DNA of 64,000 nucleotides from NCBI GenBank assembly GCA_034359265.1, contig CP136890.1, positions 94,203,501 to 94,267,500 on the forward strand. The letters are read 5' to 3'. Of the stretch, positions 1 to 12,671 are shown piece by piece. Origin of the DNA: Canna indica (lineage: Eukaryota > Streptophyta > Magnoliopsida > Zingiberales > Cannaceae). The notes below the pieces were generated by a model that saw nothing but the letters and a program-made list of their open reading frames with translations, was not told where the DNA came from and did no database searches. Numbering within the stretch: the stretch's first letter is position 1; the number at the start of each line of letters is the position of its first letter. The position numbers and the translations under genes are program-made.

Positions 1-375
1 CACAGTACGCCTTCTGCAATGTTGTGGGGAGTAATTGACATGTTTGTAAGGGATATTAGACAGCTCCATCTAAGGCAGTGTATGCAAGAGATGATGGGCT
101 GTTTCATTTCCACCATTATAAAGGTAGCAGGCGGCATCCACTTGAATACTAACCCATAGCAAGAAATCTTTGGTGTGTAATTGTCGCTTGAGTAGCAACT
201 AGCTGAAGAGCTTAACCTTACAAGGGAGTGGAGTCTTCCAAAGCACTTTATCCCACCCACAATTTAGGCCACCAAAGTTGATGACACGATAGGCCAACAA
301 TGTTAAGTCTTCTCTCAGACTGCGTTAGCAAATAGCAAAATTTGTCCTGACCTTCACTTGTACTATAGCTACTAA
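1..375 (-). pseudogene. L1-type LINE reverse-transcriptase C-terminal (zf-RVT) fragment
   Basis: Read on the minus strand, about 370-60, this stretch encodes a decayed zf-RVT domain, the zinc-binding region found downstream of reverse transcriptase in plant L1 elements. Recognisable pieces are DKVLWKTPLPCKVKLFS, then LLLKRQLHTKDFLLWV, then a histidine-rich NETAHHLLHT segment. In-frame stops and frame changes break it. It has no host role; it is debris of a LINE that extends past the left window edge. The family call rests on the W-K-x-P-x-K-x-F and L-x-T-x-D pattern. The element's borders cannot be seen. Confidence 0.6.
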
Positions 376-1480
376 GGATGAAGAGTGCTTGACAAGGTCA
401 GAAATAGGAACCTCATAGTTGAAGTTTAGAACTCAATTGATATTGTTTGTCAGATCAATCATACTGCTAACTGAGGCATGTGGGATTCCAGTGGCACTGA
501 ATAGATTAGACAATAGTATCATAAGTGGATTGAAGTGACACCATCTTTCATGCTAATATACTAAATAGTACTTGCTAATAGCAGAACAACCAGGGCACTA
601 GTAAAACCTTTTCCCCAGCAATTTGGATTACAAGATTATCTCTTGCAACATGTAGGGAATAAAATAGACTTATCATGCTAGCCCACTCTGAACCATCGTA
701 AAACTTTTTTTTCTTTTTTTCTTTTTTTGGTAAACTCATATTTTATATAACACTTTAGGTATCTCAGTTAGTGATCAAACTAGGACATTGATTAAAAATT
801 AGATTCGAGGTCAGCAATGGTTCTAGGTGCGCTACATGTCGGGTCGACAAAGCTACAGACTCAAGATAATTCATCAAATTAACAATAAAATTCAATGATG
901 ATTTCTCATCAAGTATATCATTTTCTGTTCAAATTCTAAGAATTGTTAGAAATAGAAAAGAGTCCATGAATCTTATTTATCAAAGCTGATTTCTCTGGAA
1001 TTTCCTGTAGAAGTAATTAAATCTCATGATTGTATGTGAATAGAAGTTTTTTTATTGTTCAGCCAACAAGGCTATGAAACCTTTTCAGATGACAATTGAT
1101 TGACCAATTTGAATTACCATTGTTATGCTTAAGTGGAAATGTTTTGCAGGCAAATTCAGGAAGTAAGCTTCTTCTAAAAAAAAATTCCAGTTTATTCGCA
1201 TCTCTAAAATCAACCATTGTCAATCGCCTCAAGCTAATCAGATCTCCCCACTAAAAAAAATCAAGGAAAAATGTTTGGACAGACGCTGATGAAATGCTGG
1301 GACCAAAAAATCAAAATAGTCTTCTCGGAAAATATCGCGAAATAACATCCATTAAGTGGAGAAAACACGATATGTACCCTAGAACGAAGATAGTATTGAT
1401 CGATCGAATAATTCTAGCATTTCGGAACCCCAACAAGGAAACACCCCAAGGAACCATAGAGAACGTGAAACTATATGCAA
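376..1480. other. AT-rich non-coding stretch, no gene seen
   Basis: No coding pattern could be supported. A T-rich run lies at about 703-728. If the exon candidate at 1505-1544 is real, this stretch would be its first intron, because that exon points leftwards and ends in a GT donor. Confidence 0.4.
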
Positions 1481-1504
1481 TCGAGGAAAAGATTTGAGGC
1501 TCAC

Positions 1505-1544
1505 CGGTGACGAAGGGAGTGGCAAAGGAGGTCGCCGTCGCCAT
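1505..1544 (-). CDS. Candidate first coding exon with plastid-transit-like N-terminus
   Basis: On the minus strand an ATG at 1544 follows a CT-rich leader (about 1545-1600). It opens MATATSFATPFVT, rich in Ala, Ser and Thr with no acidic residues, as plastid transit peptides are. The local GC content is well above the flanks, and a good splice donor (G then GTGAGCC) follows at 1504. The open frame runs on to 1311 but turns AT-rich and loses coding character, so an intron is the better reading. No second exon is visible before the window edge, so the product is unknown. The rest may lie left of the window, or the exon may be an orphan left by transposon insertion. Confidence 0.35.
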
Positions 1545-1609
1545 GAGGAGGGGTGAGATTGGAGGAGTGAGCTCTCTCTCCCTGGCATGGTCGATTTTTA
1601 AGAGGAGAA

Positions 1610-3530
1610 ATGGAGGTGAATCCCTACAATGACAAAATTATCCTTATACGATGGAAAACTCTGAACCATTTGATGATAAATGGATGATTTAGATGTTTGG
1701 TTTGATTGATATACTTTGTTTTCTGTTGAACAAAATAGTGAATTTAATCATAGCCGACTTCGATTGCACCTATGCGGCTATGCGTGTTCTCTCTCATCTG
1801 AAATATAAGGGCCCGATAAATTGCCCTGAGAAGAAGGGACCCACAAAGTCCGGCAATTATGAAAAAAAAAGGTGACAAAATCGAGTAAAATAGCATCTCT
1901 TTGTTCCGTCTTATTAAGGATGCGAATCCGAATGGGTTAAGCGGATCGAGCCCTTATTTTGTCCTTAGACCCGCTTGACCGGATTTGATTGGCTCGGGTT
2001 TTATTATTTCGCTCATCCGCTTATGGATTGATAATGTGTCATTTTCAAATAATCCGTTAATAAACTTTCGTCGTGTTCAAATGAAAAACCTGATTTAATA
2101 TTTGAAATATTAAAAATTTATGTATGCACCATCCTTCTTCATATCAATTTAATTAAGATTGTGTTCTAATAAAAAAAATTTAAACCTGATTTTAATTTTT
2201 AATAAATTTAGGTCGAATATTGAGTTCGGATTTAGGAAGAAAAGGAAAAAAAATGTTTGATTATTTTTAAAAGCATTCAACCCGATCTAATTTGACTTGT
2301 TTGGGTCGGTAAAATGGCTCGGGCCTGACAAATCTAATTAACAAATTTAGGCCCACGTGTCATCACGTAACTATGAATCTAAACGGTTCTGCCATAAACA
2401 TCCAATAGACCAACTCGAAGCTGAGATTGGGTCTTGAATGTACGCATAATTTGAGCGCCCTCATACTGTAGAATAACTTCAGTTGGTTTTTTTTTTTTTT
2501 TCATTATATATCTATTTTTTGTTGCTTTTTAAAAATAAAAGTCATTATTTTTAAAATCTGACCCAACGGATCATATTTTTTAAAATAAAACATGAAAAAA
2601 AATAAATCTAATTTGATTCGATCAAATCAATTTTTAGGATCTGTTCCTGCTTGAAAGGACTAGATCGAAGCATAATTACTTAAAGTTCTTGAATACCCAT
2701 ACGATAAAAAGAGGGAAAAAAGCTTTAACCCAAAAACATACACAAATTCTTTGAATCAGAACTGATTTTTTTTTCTATTAAAAAATTTGCTCGTAACAAA
2801 CCAGCAAACTATGCTAATATAAGATTATAAATATATCATAAATTAAAAATAATTTTAAATTAAAAAGTAACGCCAAAATAAAAATTATTTGCTTACCAAC
2901 AAATCCAAACAAGGGAACTATGAGCCATCTTCAATTAGACACCCTTAGCAAATGTCCCATACCACCCTTACCTAACATAAGATCAATTGACCTACATCAA
3001 TCATGATCAAATATTAGGCATGATGGTATAGGACATATCCTAAGGAATATGTATTATCACTCAACCTATTTATTTTTATACCTTGGAGTAACACACTAAT
3101 TAACACTGCATGTTCTTGCAACTCATGAGACATCCAAAATCACATCTGGGGTTTTTATAGTGAAAACAAGCAAATAAGCCCAGCTGTAAAATAATATGCT
3201 TAATTAGCTTGCATACAATATATCTTTAATTTAAGGAAATTAAGTGAATTTATTTCGAATTTAAATATACAAAATTGGTAAACGGTTAGTCAGATATGAG
3301 CTCTTTAATGCTTTTTCAAATTATTATATATGAAATTTATTTGCGAGATATGCAAGAGGAATATACCAACTCATATGCGAGATTTAGCCATGCCATGACA
3401 ATAAAGTTTGTCATGATTAAAAGTATTTTTTAAAAAAAATTAGATGAAAAATGATAACTACTAGTTGTAATATTAGAGTTTACATATGAAAATCAAATTT
3501 TTCTTAAATAAAATATTGAGTTTTTTATAT
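1610..3530. other. AT-rich intergenic DNA with degenerate hAT-like GGGTC/GGCTCGGG sequence
   Basis: No gene. Between about 1915 and 2330 the sequence alternates motifs such as CGGATCGAGCCC and GGCTCGGGCCTGA, like the non-autonomous hAT elements at 9361 and 24526, but no target-site duplication could be found. The remainder is low-complexity A/T. Confidence 0.35.
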
Positions 3531-3533
3531 ACA

Positions 3534-4250
3534 TAAACTTAATTTTTAATATTAATCATAACTATATTTATTTATTTTAGAAAACATTGCAACTCGTAGT
3601 CTTGTTTCATTGGTATATGAGATTGATGGTTGATTGTATTTGGTTTTTCCTATTATTACAAGAAAAGATGTACTAAAAAAATACAAGCAAATAGTTATCA
3701 AAATCATATGCGTCGTTCGAAATTTTGATTTAAATACTAACCAATCCATCGAATAAAAAACTAATTGAAGTGATCATGAACTAAATGCTCCTATGCGTCA
3801 TTTGAAGTTTTGGTTTAAATACTATCTGATTCGTCGAATAAAAAACTAACTAAAGTTCATGATCTAAATGTTTCGCTATAAATATTTTTATATATACATG
3901 GACTTAATTTTAATATTTATCAATAATTATTTTATTTATTTTAGTAAAAAAAATGCAACTTGTTGCCTCGATTCCTTGGTACAGATTGATGGTTGACATT
4001 ATTTTGTTTTTCCTATTATTACAAGAATAGTTTTTTTTTCAAAAAATACAAGCAAATAGTTGTCAAAAGCATATGCGTACCTAAAAATTTAAATTTAAAT
4101 ACTATCTAATCCATTGAATAAAAAATTAATTAAAGTTCATGATCTAAATGCTCATATGCATCTTTGGAAGTTTTGTTTAAAATACTATTCAATTCGTGGA
4201 ATAAAAAACTCATTAAAATTCATGATCTAATTAAATGCTTTGCTAAAAAT
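3534..4250 (+). repeat. Tandem duplication of a ~360-bp unit with internal ~83-bp sub-repeats
   Basis: Copy 1 is about 3534-3890 and copy 2 about 3891-4250. Each carries the same ordered landmarks: TATTTATTTTAG, GATTGATGGTTGA, TTTTTCCTATTATTACAAG, ACAAGCAAATAGTT, CATATGCGT. Each unit also holds two diverged copies of an ~83-bp block (for example 3706 and 3790) sharing TTTAAATACTA and GAATAAAAAACTAA. It is therefore a small higher-order repeat. It contains no ORF. Confidence 0.7.
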
Positions 4251-4389
4251 GGCGAGAATGACGAGAAGAGAGAAAGAGTGGAGATGCTCGAAAGAGTTGA
4301 ATGACAAAATTGCAAGGATACGAAAGAATCCGAAGGGAAAAGTGTCAGTTGTGGAAGAATATCTAATTTCAGCGAGGTATGACTATAAA

Positions 4390-5125
4390 CTCTTCTTATA
4401 CTGAATGTATTTAGGTAGAACCCTTCCTCTTGAAGCAGTCAAAGGTGTTCTATTAAAATTGTGGAAACTTAAGTGAGAATGCCAAATTATTGATATGTCT
4501 GCTAGATTTTTCGATTTTAAATTTTCAAATGAGAAAGATTATTGGAATGCATTTTATCGCGGACCTGGATTTGATTTATGAGAGGCCAAACTTTGTGATT
4601 AATCTATTTGCAAAAACTAATTTCAACTGTGCATGTACGGTTGCTATAGAAGACACAAATATATTGATTGTGTAGAAAAGGTAAGAGAATGGTTGTGCAT
4701 GAAGATTGCAAATGGAGCTAGAATTGAGAGATGGAAAGATAGATGTCATTCCTATACATTTGTGGCCAACACTTCTTGATGTGGGTGAATTGAAAATATA
4801 TGAAAGAGTAGCTTAGCCGATTAATGGAACTGGGATGTAAATAAACTGAAAATGTGTTTTGGAGCTGCTTTAGTTGATATATAGAATAAAGAGCATTCAA
4901 ATTAATACCGATGAAGAGGAAGACACGTGAGTGCGGAAGGACAATCTAAAGGGGAAGCTTACTGTGAAAGAAGCTTATTGTTATATTAAAAAAAAGATTG
5001 CCAAATATCAAAAGAAATTAATTTTTGTTGAGCGAATGACCTACGCTGGGAATAGCGTGTTATCTATAAGTTTAAGCCTGATTTCGGTCTCGAACTTTTC
5101 TTTTTTAGTTGAAGGCAAACACGAG
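4390..5125 (+). pseudogene. Internally deleted L1 LINE: DUF4283-like ORF1 joined to ORF2 C-terminus
   Basis: Around 4412-4570 a frame reads RTLPLEAVKGVLLKLWKLK, then IIDMSARFFDFKFSNEKDYW. This matches the DUF4283 region of plant L1 ORF1 (LWxLK, then a hydrophobic FxFKF strand, E-D, G-P). From about 4700 the reading changes to MKIANGARIERWKDR and later DTWVRKDNLKGKLTVKEAY (4918-4980), the pattern at the C-terminus of L1 reverse transcriptase before zf-RVT. The endonuclease and RT core that should lie between are missing, so the element has a large internal deletion and several stops. No 3' tail or TSD was identified. Confidence 0.55.
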
Positions 5126-5354
5126 TTTAAATGACAAAGCGCGGAAGTAATAATCAAGTTAATCAATATATTTAATTAAACACAAGAATATCAATGCTAA
5201 CACAAGATTTATAGTGGTTCGACAACCCATCCACTTTACTACCTAAATATCTCGTTTAGAATTTTCAACTCTAGTTTACTAGTTTAAAGTGTATCTAAGG
5301 ACCTTCAGACCCGAGGATTACTCTCGCACATCGAGAGTGCTGGCCCAAGGGTTC

Positions 5355-8300
5355 AACATTGGCCTCAATCCTAATTTTGATGACAACAAATATAAATTTA
5401 ACTCATTTCTCAAGTTTTGAGCTCAGGTTGATAGAACGACACTTACACTTACAAAGTTCGTCAAAAAAATTGCGTGAAAATTTGTCACAATGGCTTCGAC
5501 GGATGATCCCATCGGAAGTTAGGTCTAGAGTTATTTTTGTTGTAAACATCTCCTAAAGCCTCTAAACATTCATTTACATCCTTTTCTTAAAGCCAAAAAC
5601 ACATAAATCAATCAAAAATGCGAAAAATCAAAATTCAGCCAGAAAAACCAGTTTCAGCTTCTAGGTCAAGTTATTGATCAAAGTCCGGTTGAATGGTCGG
5701 TCTATGTTGTCACACCCCAACTGAGGGTAGTGTGACCGGTCAAGGCCTGCATCCTACCCTATAGCCTACTGTCTACACTAACTGTCAAGAAAATCAGAAC
5801 ATACCAAGAAAAAGAAATCACAATGCAATCTTTATTTAAAATTTCAAAGTTCACAAATATATATATATTTCAAACCAAAGGAGAAAAAAATAACATCGTC
5901 ACAAACTAGAACATCTCAAGTATCAAAGTTCAATACAAGCTTTTCAAAACACCAACAGTCAGTGCAGAAAAAGAAAACAAAACTACAACATGACTCTGGA
6001 CTATGACTAAAGGACGCCGCTACGAGATATGGCACCACCACCTGCCCCCCAGCTGCACCATGACGACAAGCCTCAATCACTGATCATGCTCTGCAAAAAC
6101 AAATGAAACAAATCGTGAGTCCACTTGGGACTCAGTGAGTGGTTCTTTCGAACCTCCACATAATCCTCAATTAGTCATGCATAACATATAAGACAACACA
6201 ATATATATATTCAGGGAGATAAGCTACTTTTTAATATGACTGCAGCCATAACGGCCTAATTAAGTCATAACAGCCTAATTAAATCAGGGTCGTTCTGTAT
6301 AAACCATATATGAGAAAAATTTGTCATAACGACCTAATTAAGTCACCTGACATTCAGCCATTGGGGCCTACTTATGGTATAAGAATCCCGGCCATAACCA
6401 GCCCTACCATACAAGGTAGAATCACACTGGCCGCTTGGCCACATCATATCAAGACGAAGTCAAGAAATCTCGGGTCATCGACTAGGATGGTCTACTAGTC
6501 TCCGGACACCGTCTGGGGTAGGGATAGCTAGTCCCACCCAACTGGGGTCTGACACCTAGCGGGCCTGCTGGTGCATCTCAAGACTCAATCATTGGCTGAG
6601 TCAAGCATTGGTCATTTTCGACCGCCCATGCTCCTCGACAGACCATCTCAAACACATCACACAATCAAAATATCCTAGGGTTTCCTTATATACGCTTCGG
6701 GCAGTTGCCCGTACCCGGCCTTAATCCGATCTGTAGGGTCAACAATTAATGTTACCCTTCCAAAGCATGTACTCCTAATAATTCTTGGTTTCCAAAAATG
6801 AATACTAGAAGTCCTAGAAGTTGTATCATTTCCTAGTTCAGTTTTCATATCTAATATGTACCTTACGATGTCTTACATGTTATCTAACGTTATACGCTAC
6901 CTTGGGTGAGGAATTCTGTGAACCGAACTTGGAATTCCACCCATGAACATTTTTGGACAACATATATAAAATAAAGAACGGTAAACATAATTCACACAAC
7001 TACTATGTGTAATTACGATAGTCAACAATAAATATTTACATACTGCATTAGAATTAAATTCAATATAAAATAGCTTATCTAGCATGGTAAGATAGCAATG
7101 AATTCAACAATGCATGTACTATTAAGCATGGTAAAAATATTACATCATCTCAAAAATTAAAGAGGAATGATCTAAGGATGATCACTATGCTATCATTCCT
7201 ACAATCACATGTATCAATAAATTAGCTTGCTATAGTTAGAGTCTTGCCTAAGTGTCATCATGTCTCTATTGTTTTAGCACTCTAACTATGGGATTTACCA
7301 TCTAAAGCTCACCCTCTCCCTCTCCCTCCCCTAGGATTGGTCGAGCTTTGAGCAAGGTGAACCTTGCTCGGCCATGCCCCTTAAGGTAGGAAGGGGAGAG
7401 GAGGATTAACCCCCGACCCTAAATCATTGTCTCCGCTATATTCTAGTTACATATTGACTAGTTTGCCCCTCCCCCTATACTCGGCCGAGCCTTGCTTATG
7501 GAATTTTGGGGTTGCTCGGCCGAACCTTTGAGCCTTAGGGAAGATGAGTTTCCTTAACACTTGAAATCAATGACTGTGAACACACTATTCATGAAATTGA
7601 GATCATCCGAGGGCTCTATTTCTGTCAAGGGAATTGGAGAAAATTTTGGCATGAGCTTTCCCTTTTTCCCATGGTTCGGTAGCCCTAATACTCAAGAAAT
7701 CGACGAGAAATTTTGACGATCCAACAAGAATCGATACAAAACAACGAATATACAATCTCAAAACCAATAATCGTCGGAAACTCGCGAGTAAACACATCCT
7801 AACAATCCTAGGGGTTCGGCTACCCGCCTCCCCCAATCTATCAAACCTAACCACTCACCTTTGCTTGAGGAAGATGAAAGATCAGATGTTGATGACCTCG
7901 AATCTTTCGGCGACAGCGCAAAACCCGGATCGATCAAGATCTAGCTCCCTTCCTTGCTCCCTCTCCTTCTCTCCCTATGCGTTGCCTTGTGCGACTCCTA
8001 GATGAGTCGCACGGCAGCTTGGATGAGGGATTTTAATCTCTCATCTAACATTACATACTTGCATTTGACACTTACTACTGACTCGACTCAGCCGGAGTTC
8101 GACTTGGGTTCCGACTCTACCCGCAACACGAGTCGATTTAAACTCGATTAAGGTATAAATGCATAAAAGAAAAGAGTCATTTACCCAATTTAATTGCATA
8201 CATCATTAGTCGAGTCATACCTTCTACTCGAGGCGATCCTGAGGCTCGACTCGACTAACCTCGGGTTCGGCGCGCTGTACCAAAATAGATTTTTATATTA

Positions 8301-9060
8301 TGATTTATCTTTTTTCGGGTCTTACATATGTACCGACCTTCGATCGAAATTCTCAATGGATCTATTTAGATCCGTTGAACGATCATATTTCAACCCATGC
8401 TCTTCAAACCTCTATAAATACTCCTGGTTTCGTGCATTTACGATTTTCAACTATTCATTGAGTCAATATATGATTCTAAAGATCTCAAAGAGTGATTCAA
8501 AATGCAAATCCTAACTTCTCATTCTCAATTCCTTCAAAACTCAATTTCAAACCTTCAATCCGAATTTCTACATCATCTAGGTACTAGGATGCTACTTGGA
8601 AGAGCTCATTTGAGTTTGTTTTAATTTATAGTCTCTTTACTTGTATTTTCTTTGTTATTGTTTCTCATTGAAGGTTGTTATGTGTGGTGTAATGTTACAC
8701 CTAGGTTTTTTTATATTTGAATGTTTAGCTTTGAAATAGTAGTTGAGACATCCTCTAGGGTTGAGGAATAAGTCATCTTTGTATTTTTTAGAAAACATTC
8801 AAGTTATAAGAATTTAAGGTTAGAAATTATTGGTGAGAAACCAAGATAGTGGAGTAGGCGATGTGGTCGAACCACTCTAAATTTTACTTATTTGCATTGC
8901 TTATTTCTTTACTTTGCTTGGTATTGATCAATACTCATTTGTATTTGCATATTGGAAGCATATTATTCAAAGTAGCAAAAATTCACACTTAATTAGGCCA
9001 ACTTGAGAAAAATCAGAATTGAACTTGGCATTTTTAGCTTACATACTATTCATCATCCTC
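5355..9060. mobile_element. Old Copia-like (SIRE-type) LTR remnant, interrupted by a nested solo LTR
   Basis: The left part begins near CATTGGCCTCAATCC and reads on through TTTTGATGACAACAAATA, a usual opening of SIRE/Maximus-type LTRs. After the nested insertion (5708-8326) the right part has a TATA-like CTATAAATACTCC (8412), T-rich leader sequence and a segment around 8840-8880 with GTGGAGTAGGCGATGTGG, as in R-U5 regions of that group. The two parts become contiguous once the solo LTR and one TSD copy are removed. The right end and the element's own TSD are not identified. Confidence 0.45.
5708..8326. mobile_element. 2.6-kb solo LTR of a retrotransposon (TSD TATGT)
   Basis: The sequence begins TGTCACACCCC and ends CGGGTCTTACA, so it has TG...CA ends. 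It is flanked by perfect 5-bp duplications, TATGT at 5703-5707 and 8327-8331. No second LTR copy, primer-binding site or gag-pol reading frame lies inside, so a solo LTR left by unequal recombination is the simplest reading. TGTCACACC-type ends and the large size fit Gypsy chromovirus LTRs (Tekay/Del-like), but that is inference and the orientation is undecided. Short ORFs inside have no recognisable domains. Confidence 0.75.
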
Positions 9061-9360
9061 TAGTGTAATTATTTGATTTATAGAGAGTGCTTCCCAAACC
9101 TCTTCTCCCGAGGAACAAAAATATATTTTTAAAACATATATTAGAGATAGAGAACAATAAGTTCATATTAAAAAATATAAGATTCTTAGACATATAGTGT
9201 TGTGAATTACCTAGGGGTGAGGTGGTAACATGAATAGATTTTCACATATGAGATAATATAAATCCTCTTGGCAAAATAAATTATTGTCTTATTTTAGAAC
9301 CAAACATAATAATTGATACACATATATGCATGATTATCCAAGCATATATCATTTCATACT

Positions 9361-9775
9361 AAAGGTGGTAATGAACCGGGCCGATCCATGATTGGCTCAG
9401 ACTCAGTTCAACTTTTTATTTTAGTCGGTCCAACACTTTTTAATTTTGGGGCAGATCGATCGGGCCGGGGCCGACCCGAGCCCGGTCAAGAACATGGTGA
9501 GGTTTTTTATTATTACTTTAATAAATTAATTGATAATTTAAATTATTTAAAAATACTTAAATAAATATTTAATTTAGTATTTATTGAAAAAATAATTATT
9601 TTATTATTTACTGAATAATATTGCATATTTTTAAAAATATATCCAATCAATTATTTATTTTTTTATTTTTTAAATTAATTTTTATTTGTTTTTGGGCAAC
9701 CCCTCAAGCCCAAGTGCCCAGCCGCAGATCGGGCTGGACCAACCCAAAAAATTTCCGGGCCACTAGCTTTTGCAT
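9361..9775. repeat. hAT-like non-autonomous fragment rich in GGGCC blocks
   Basis: It starts GGTGGTAATGAACCGGGCC and ends with CCCAAAAAATTTCCGGGCC, enclosing an AT-rich centre. The family resembles short hAT derivatives whose ends carry GGGCCGG/CCCGAGCCCGG motifs. No 8-bp TSD could be fixed, so the borders are approximate. Confidence 0.4.
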
Positions 9776-10079
9776 TTTAAAAGATACAAATAAAAACACA
9801 TTTTTTTCATGCAAATATATTTTAATTAAGTCCAATTAATCAATTACACATAAATGGACTTCACTTTTACGTGTAAAATTTTCTGGATGAATATAAGAAA
9901 CGGCCCTCGTCTGCTTCAATGGAGCGTGGATATATATATATATATAATTTTAGTCCCACATTGAAAGTGCTATTGAGAATTGGCAGAGCACAATATCATA
10001 TAATGATTAGCAGATCAACTAGGCAACCAATGATCCTTCGGGTAGTCAACGGGATATGATGAGTGGTAAATGCTCCTAA

Positions 10080-10520
10080 AAGAATTGAAAGGGTTCATTC
10101 AGGAACAAGAAAATTACATCGTGATTTCAATGTCGATGAAATAATACATCAATGAGAGAGATTAATTCAATTTCAATAAATTCAGTAAATTCTTTTTTTA
10201 TATAGGTAAGGAAGCCAAAATGCATCTCATATTTTTTGAAAAATGGAAGAAAAACTCTTTATTAGAAAAACAAAAAAATCTATTACATATTACAGAAAAA
10301 AGAAATAGAACTGGAATCGACACATTGATTCTTTTTTTGAAATTTAATATTTTTTGAACCGTATGCATCCAAAGGTGCACGTACGGTTCAAAAAGGATAT
10401 AATTTGGTCCTAATCAACCGACTTCATCGAGAAAGATTGTTTTTTTTAGGCCAAGAGGTTGATAGCGAGATCGCGAATCAACTTCTTGCTCTCCTGCTCT
10501 ATCTCAAATGCGTGATGAGC
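10080..10520 (+). pseudogene. clpP: Nuclear plastid DNA insertion: clpP intron end and exon 2 fragment
   Basis: Positions about 10414-10505 translate as [20 protein letters not shown] then ANQL. This is the plastid ClpP protease N-terminal region (family: [23 protein letters not shown]). Immediately upstream (10345-10390) a hairpin GAACCGTATGCA...GTGCACGTACGGTTC looks like domain V of the group II intron that precedes this exon. The upstream AT-rich sequence (about 10100-10340) is consistent with the rest of that intron. The frame breaks after about 35 codons and the rest of clpP is absent. This is a transferred, non-functional plastid fragment; its exact edges are uncertain. Confidence 0.75.
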
Positions 10521-10524
10521 ACCC

Positions 10525-12058
10525 GCCCAAAAGCCTGTTACGAAAATCGGGTGTGCTCCAATCTTTAACCTTCTAATCCCAATATTTTAATGCATATGTA
10601 AATGGATTTTTTTAAACGAAGTTATGTTTTTTTTTCAAAAATAAATATGAGATTTTAATGTAATTTCTAGTTTTTGTAAATTTTAATCTTTCCTTAACTA
10701 TTTTAGTTGATGTTTTTTCATAAAACCGATCTTTCACAGTTACATTGTTCTTTACTTCTTTCATGAATAATTTTCTACGTTTCAATAAAATCAAAATCCA
10801 TAAAATGATAGTTTTGTCTGGCATCACTAAGTTAGCTAGTTCTATCGCTGGAAAAAGTAAAAAGGAGAAAAAAGAGAGAAAAAAAGGCATGTTCGTGGAA
10901 TGCTACTTTTTTGGAGGGCAAATTGTACAGGAATTTTCCAAAAAACGAGGCAAATTTTGTACAGGAATTATCCAAAATTGAAATATTTTATTTTTTTTTC
11001 TCAACTCGGATCTCTTTTTGGAGACAACTTTTGTACCGGAACTTTGCAAAACCGAAATAATTATATTGAAATTTTCTCAAATCGAAATATGAATGTTAAA
11101 ATTATCGAATCCGAAATCAAATATTTCTTTTACATTATGTGTAATTGTTATGCAAAAAAAAGTTCTGCAAAATTATTATGTAGCACATAGGCCATCTTCT
11201 AGATCAAAACTAGAGGGAGATTATACAAACAGCTTATCGCCATGATAGCGAAGGGAGTGGAGATTGACGAACACTGCCCTCCGTGCAACTCTAAAACCTA
11301 GGAATCAACATCTCTTCCAACACTGCTTGTAGCTCAAACTACGTACGCATACTTTCTCTCCCCTTATTCAATTGTTGAATTATTTTTTGTGGAACGATGC
11401 CTTTAGGAAGGAATTGAGAAGCTAGAAGAAGCTCCATTAATGACTTATGCTGAACTGGAGCTTCAATAGGATAGGATCCAAGTTCGAAATTGAAATTTAT
11501 AATTCTGGGTAGGATCCGATCTCAGATTCCAATTGGATAGGATCCAAGTTTGAAATCTGAGAATCGATCCTATACAAAATAGGATCCGAGTATCGATCAT
11601 GAAAATTATAGGATACTCGAATTCGTTCACACATAGATTTTTCTATTGTAACTTAATTAGGTATATTTCTTATCTCTTTTTTCTGTGGTCATCAACTTGA
11701 ACGATGCCTTAGGAATTGGAGCATCTAGTTAATGGTGATTACATGTTCCAGACTTGATGAGGAGATTCCTCGACTTGTGTTTCAGTATCCATCATTGTTT
11801 TTCTATTGTAATTTAATTAGCTATTGTTTTTCTATTGTAATTTAATTAGCTATCTTTCATATCCCTTTCTCTGTCCCTTCGTTATTGTACCATTTCGTTA
11901 ATTTATCATTATACTGTAATTTTTTTATTTATTAAAGTACAATTAATCATTTAATTGAGCTTAATTGGATTTGTATATATGTGTAGGATCTAGCTAGCAT
12001 GTACTACACGACAGGAATAATAGGCAAGTTGCTTTCATGTCAACTGTGTATACATCGA
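10525..12058. other. AT-rich intergenic DNA with short tandem motifs
   Basis: No gene is supported. Around 10917-11065 a GTACAGGAATT/GTACCGGAACTT-CCAAAA motif recurs three times at irregular spacing. From 11460 to 11640 GGATCC-rich sequence ending GAATTCGTTCACACATAG resembles the right half of the hAT element at 22056. An ACGATGCCTTAGGA block occurs at about 11395 and again at about 11700. Confidence 0.4.
11795..11852 (+). repeat. Exact tandem duplication of a 29-bp unit
   Basis: The unit TTGTTTTTCTATTGTAATT followed by TAATTAGCTA occurs twice head to tail. A third, diverged copy is at about 11638-11665. Confidence 0.85.
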
Positions 12059-12066
12059 CCTTCAAC

Positions 12067-12490
12067 TATGGATGATAATAATATCTTATGATGGACACGG
12101 GAGTTAATATTTTATCCATGAGAATTTTATAAATAATTTTTTTTATTCGTTTATTATATGAAATGTGTATAAATATTATAATATATGTATCCATGAATAT
12201 ATACTCATTATCCGTAAAAATAAGTAAATTATAAAAATATCCTTTATAAATATACTAAAAAATCTTGTATTTATATTTAAAGACTTTAATAAAAATATTA
12301 TAATTTATTAAATAGATACTCACCAATATCTGTGGGGATTCATCCCTCACGAAAAATTAAATAAATACTCATTTTTGATACTCGCAGAGAATTAAACAGA
12401 TAGCGGGTACTCATATATTTCACGAGACGAATAACGAATAGACACTCCTCGTACCCACCCCGCTCTGCTCCACCCCCTCTGACATCACTA
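12067..12490. mobile_element. Non-autonomous hAT element (imperfect 8-bp TSD)
   Basis: The ends are TATGGATGATAATAAT and, reversed, TAGTGATGTCAGAG, the same terminal type as the element at 24526. Flanking 8-mers are CCTTCAAC (12059-12066) and CTTTCAAT (12491-12498), differing only by two C/T transitions. The interior has no ORF. Confidence 0.6.
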
Positions 12491-12671
12491 CTTTCAATTA
12501 TGTATTGCTTTGTGCAAAGAACTAGTGCAATGCAAAACTACATCAATATATTAATCATTAAATAAAGCCTACGTGTAATTAATTAAAGAGATTATAACTG
12601 GGGATAAATAACTATATATGTAATAAATTAAGAGACAGTGAATTATAGGAGAATTGTATGATAAAAAAGAG

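Noticed and set aside
10198..10380. 60-codon minus-strand ORF
   Set aside because: It lies antisense in the plastid clpP intron-derived sequence.
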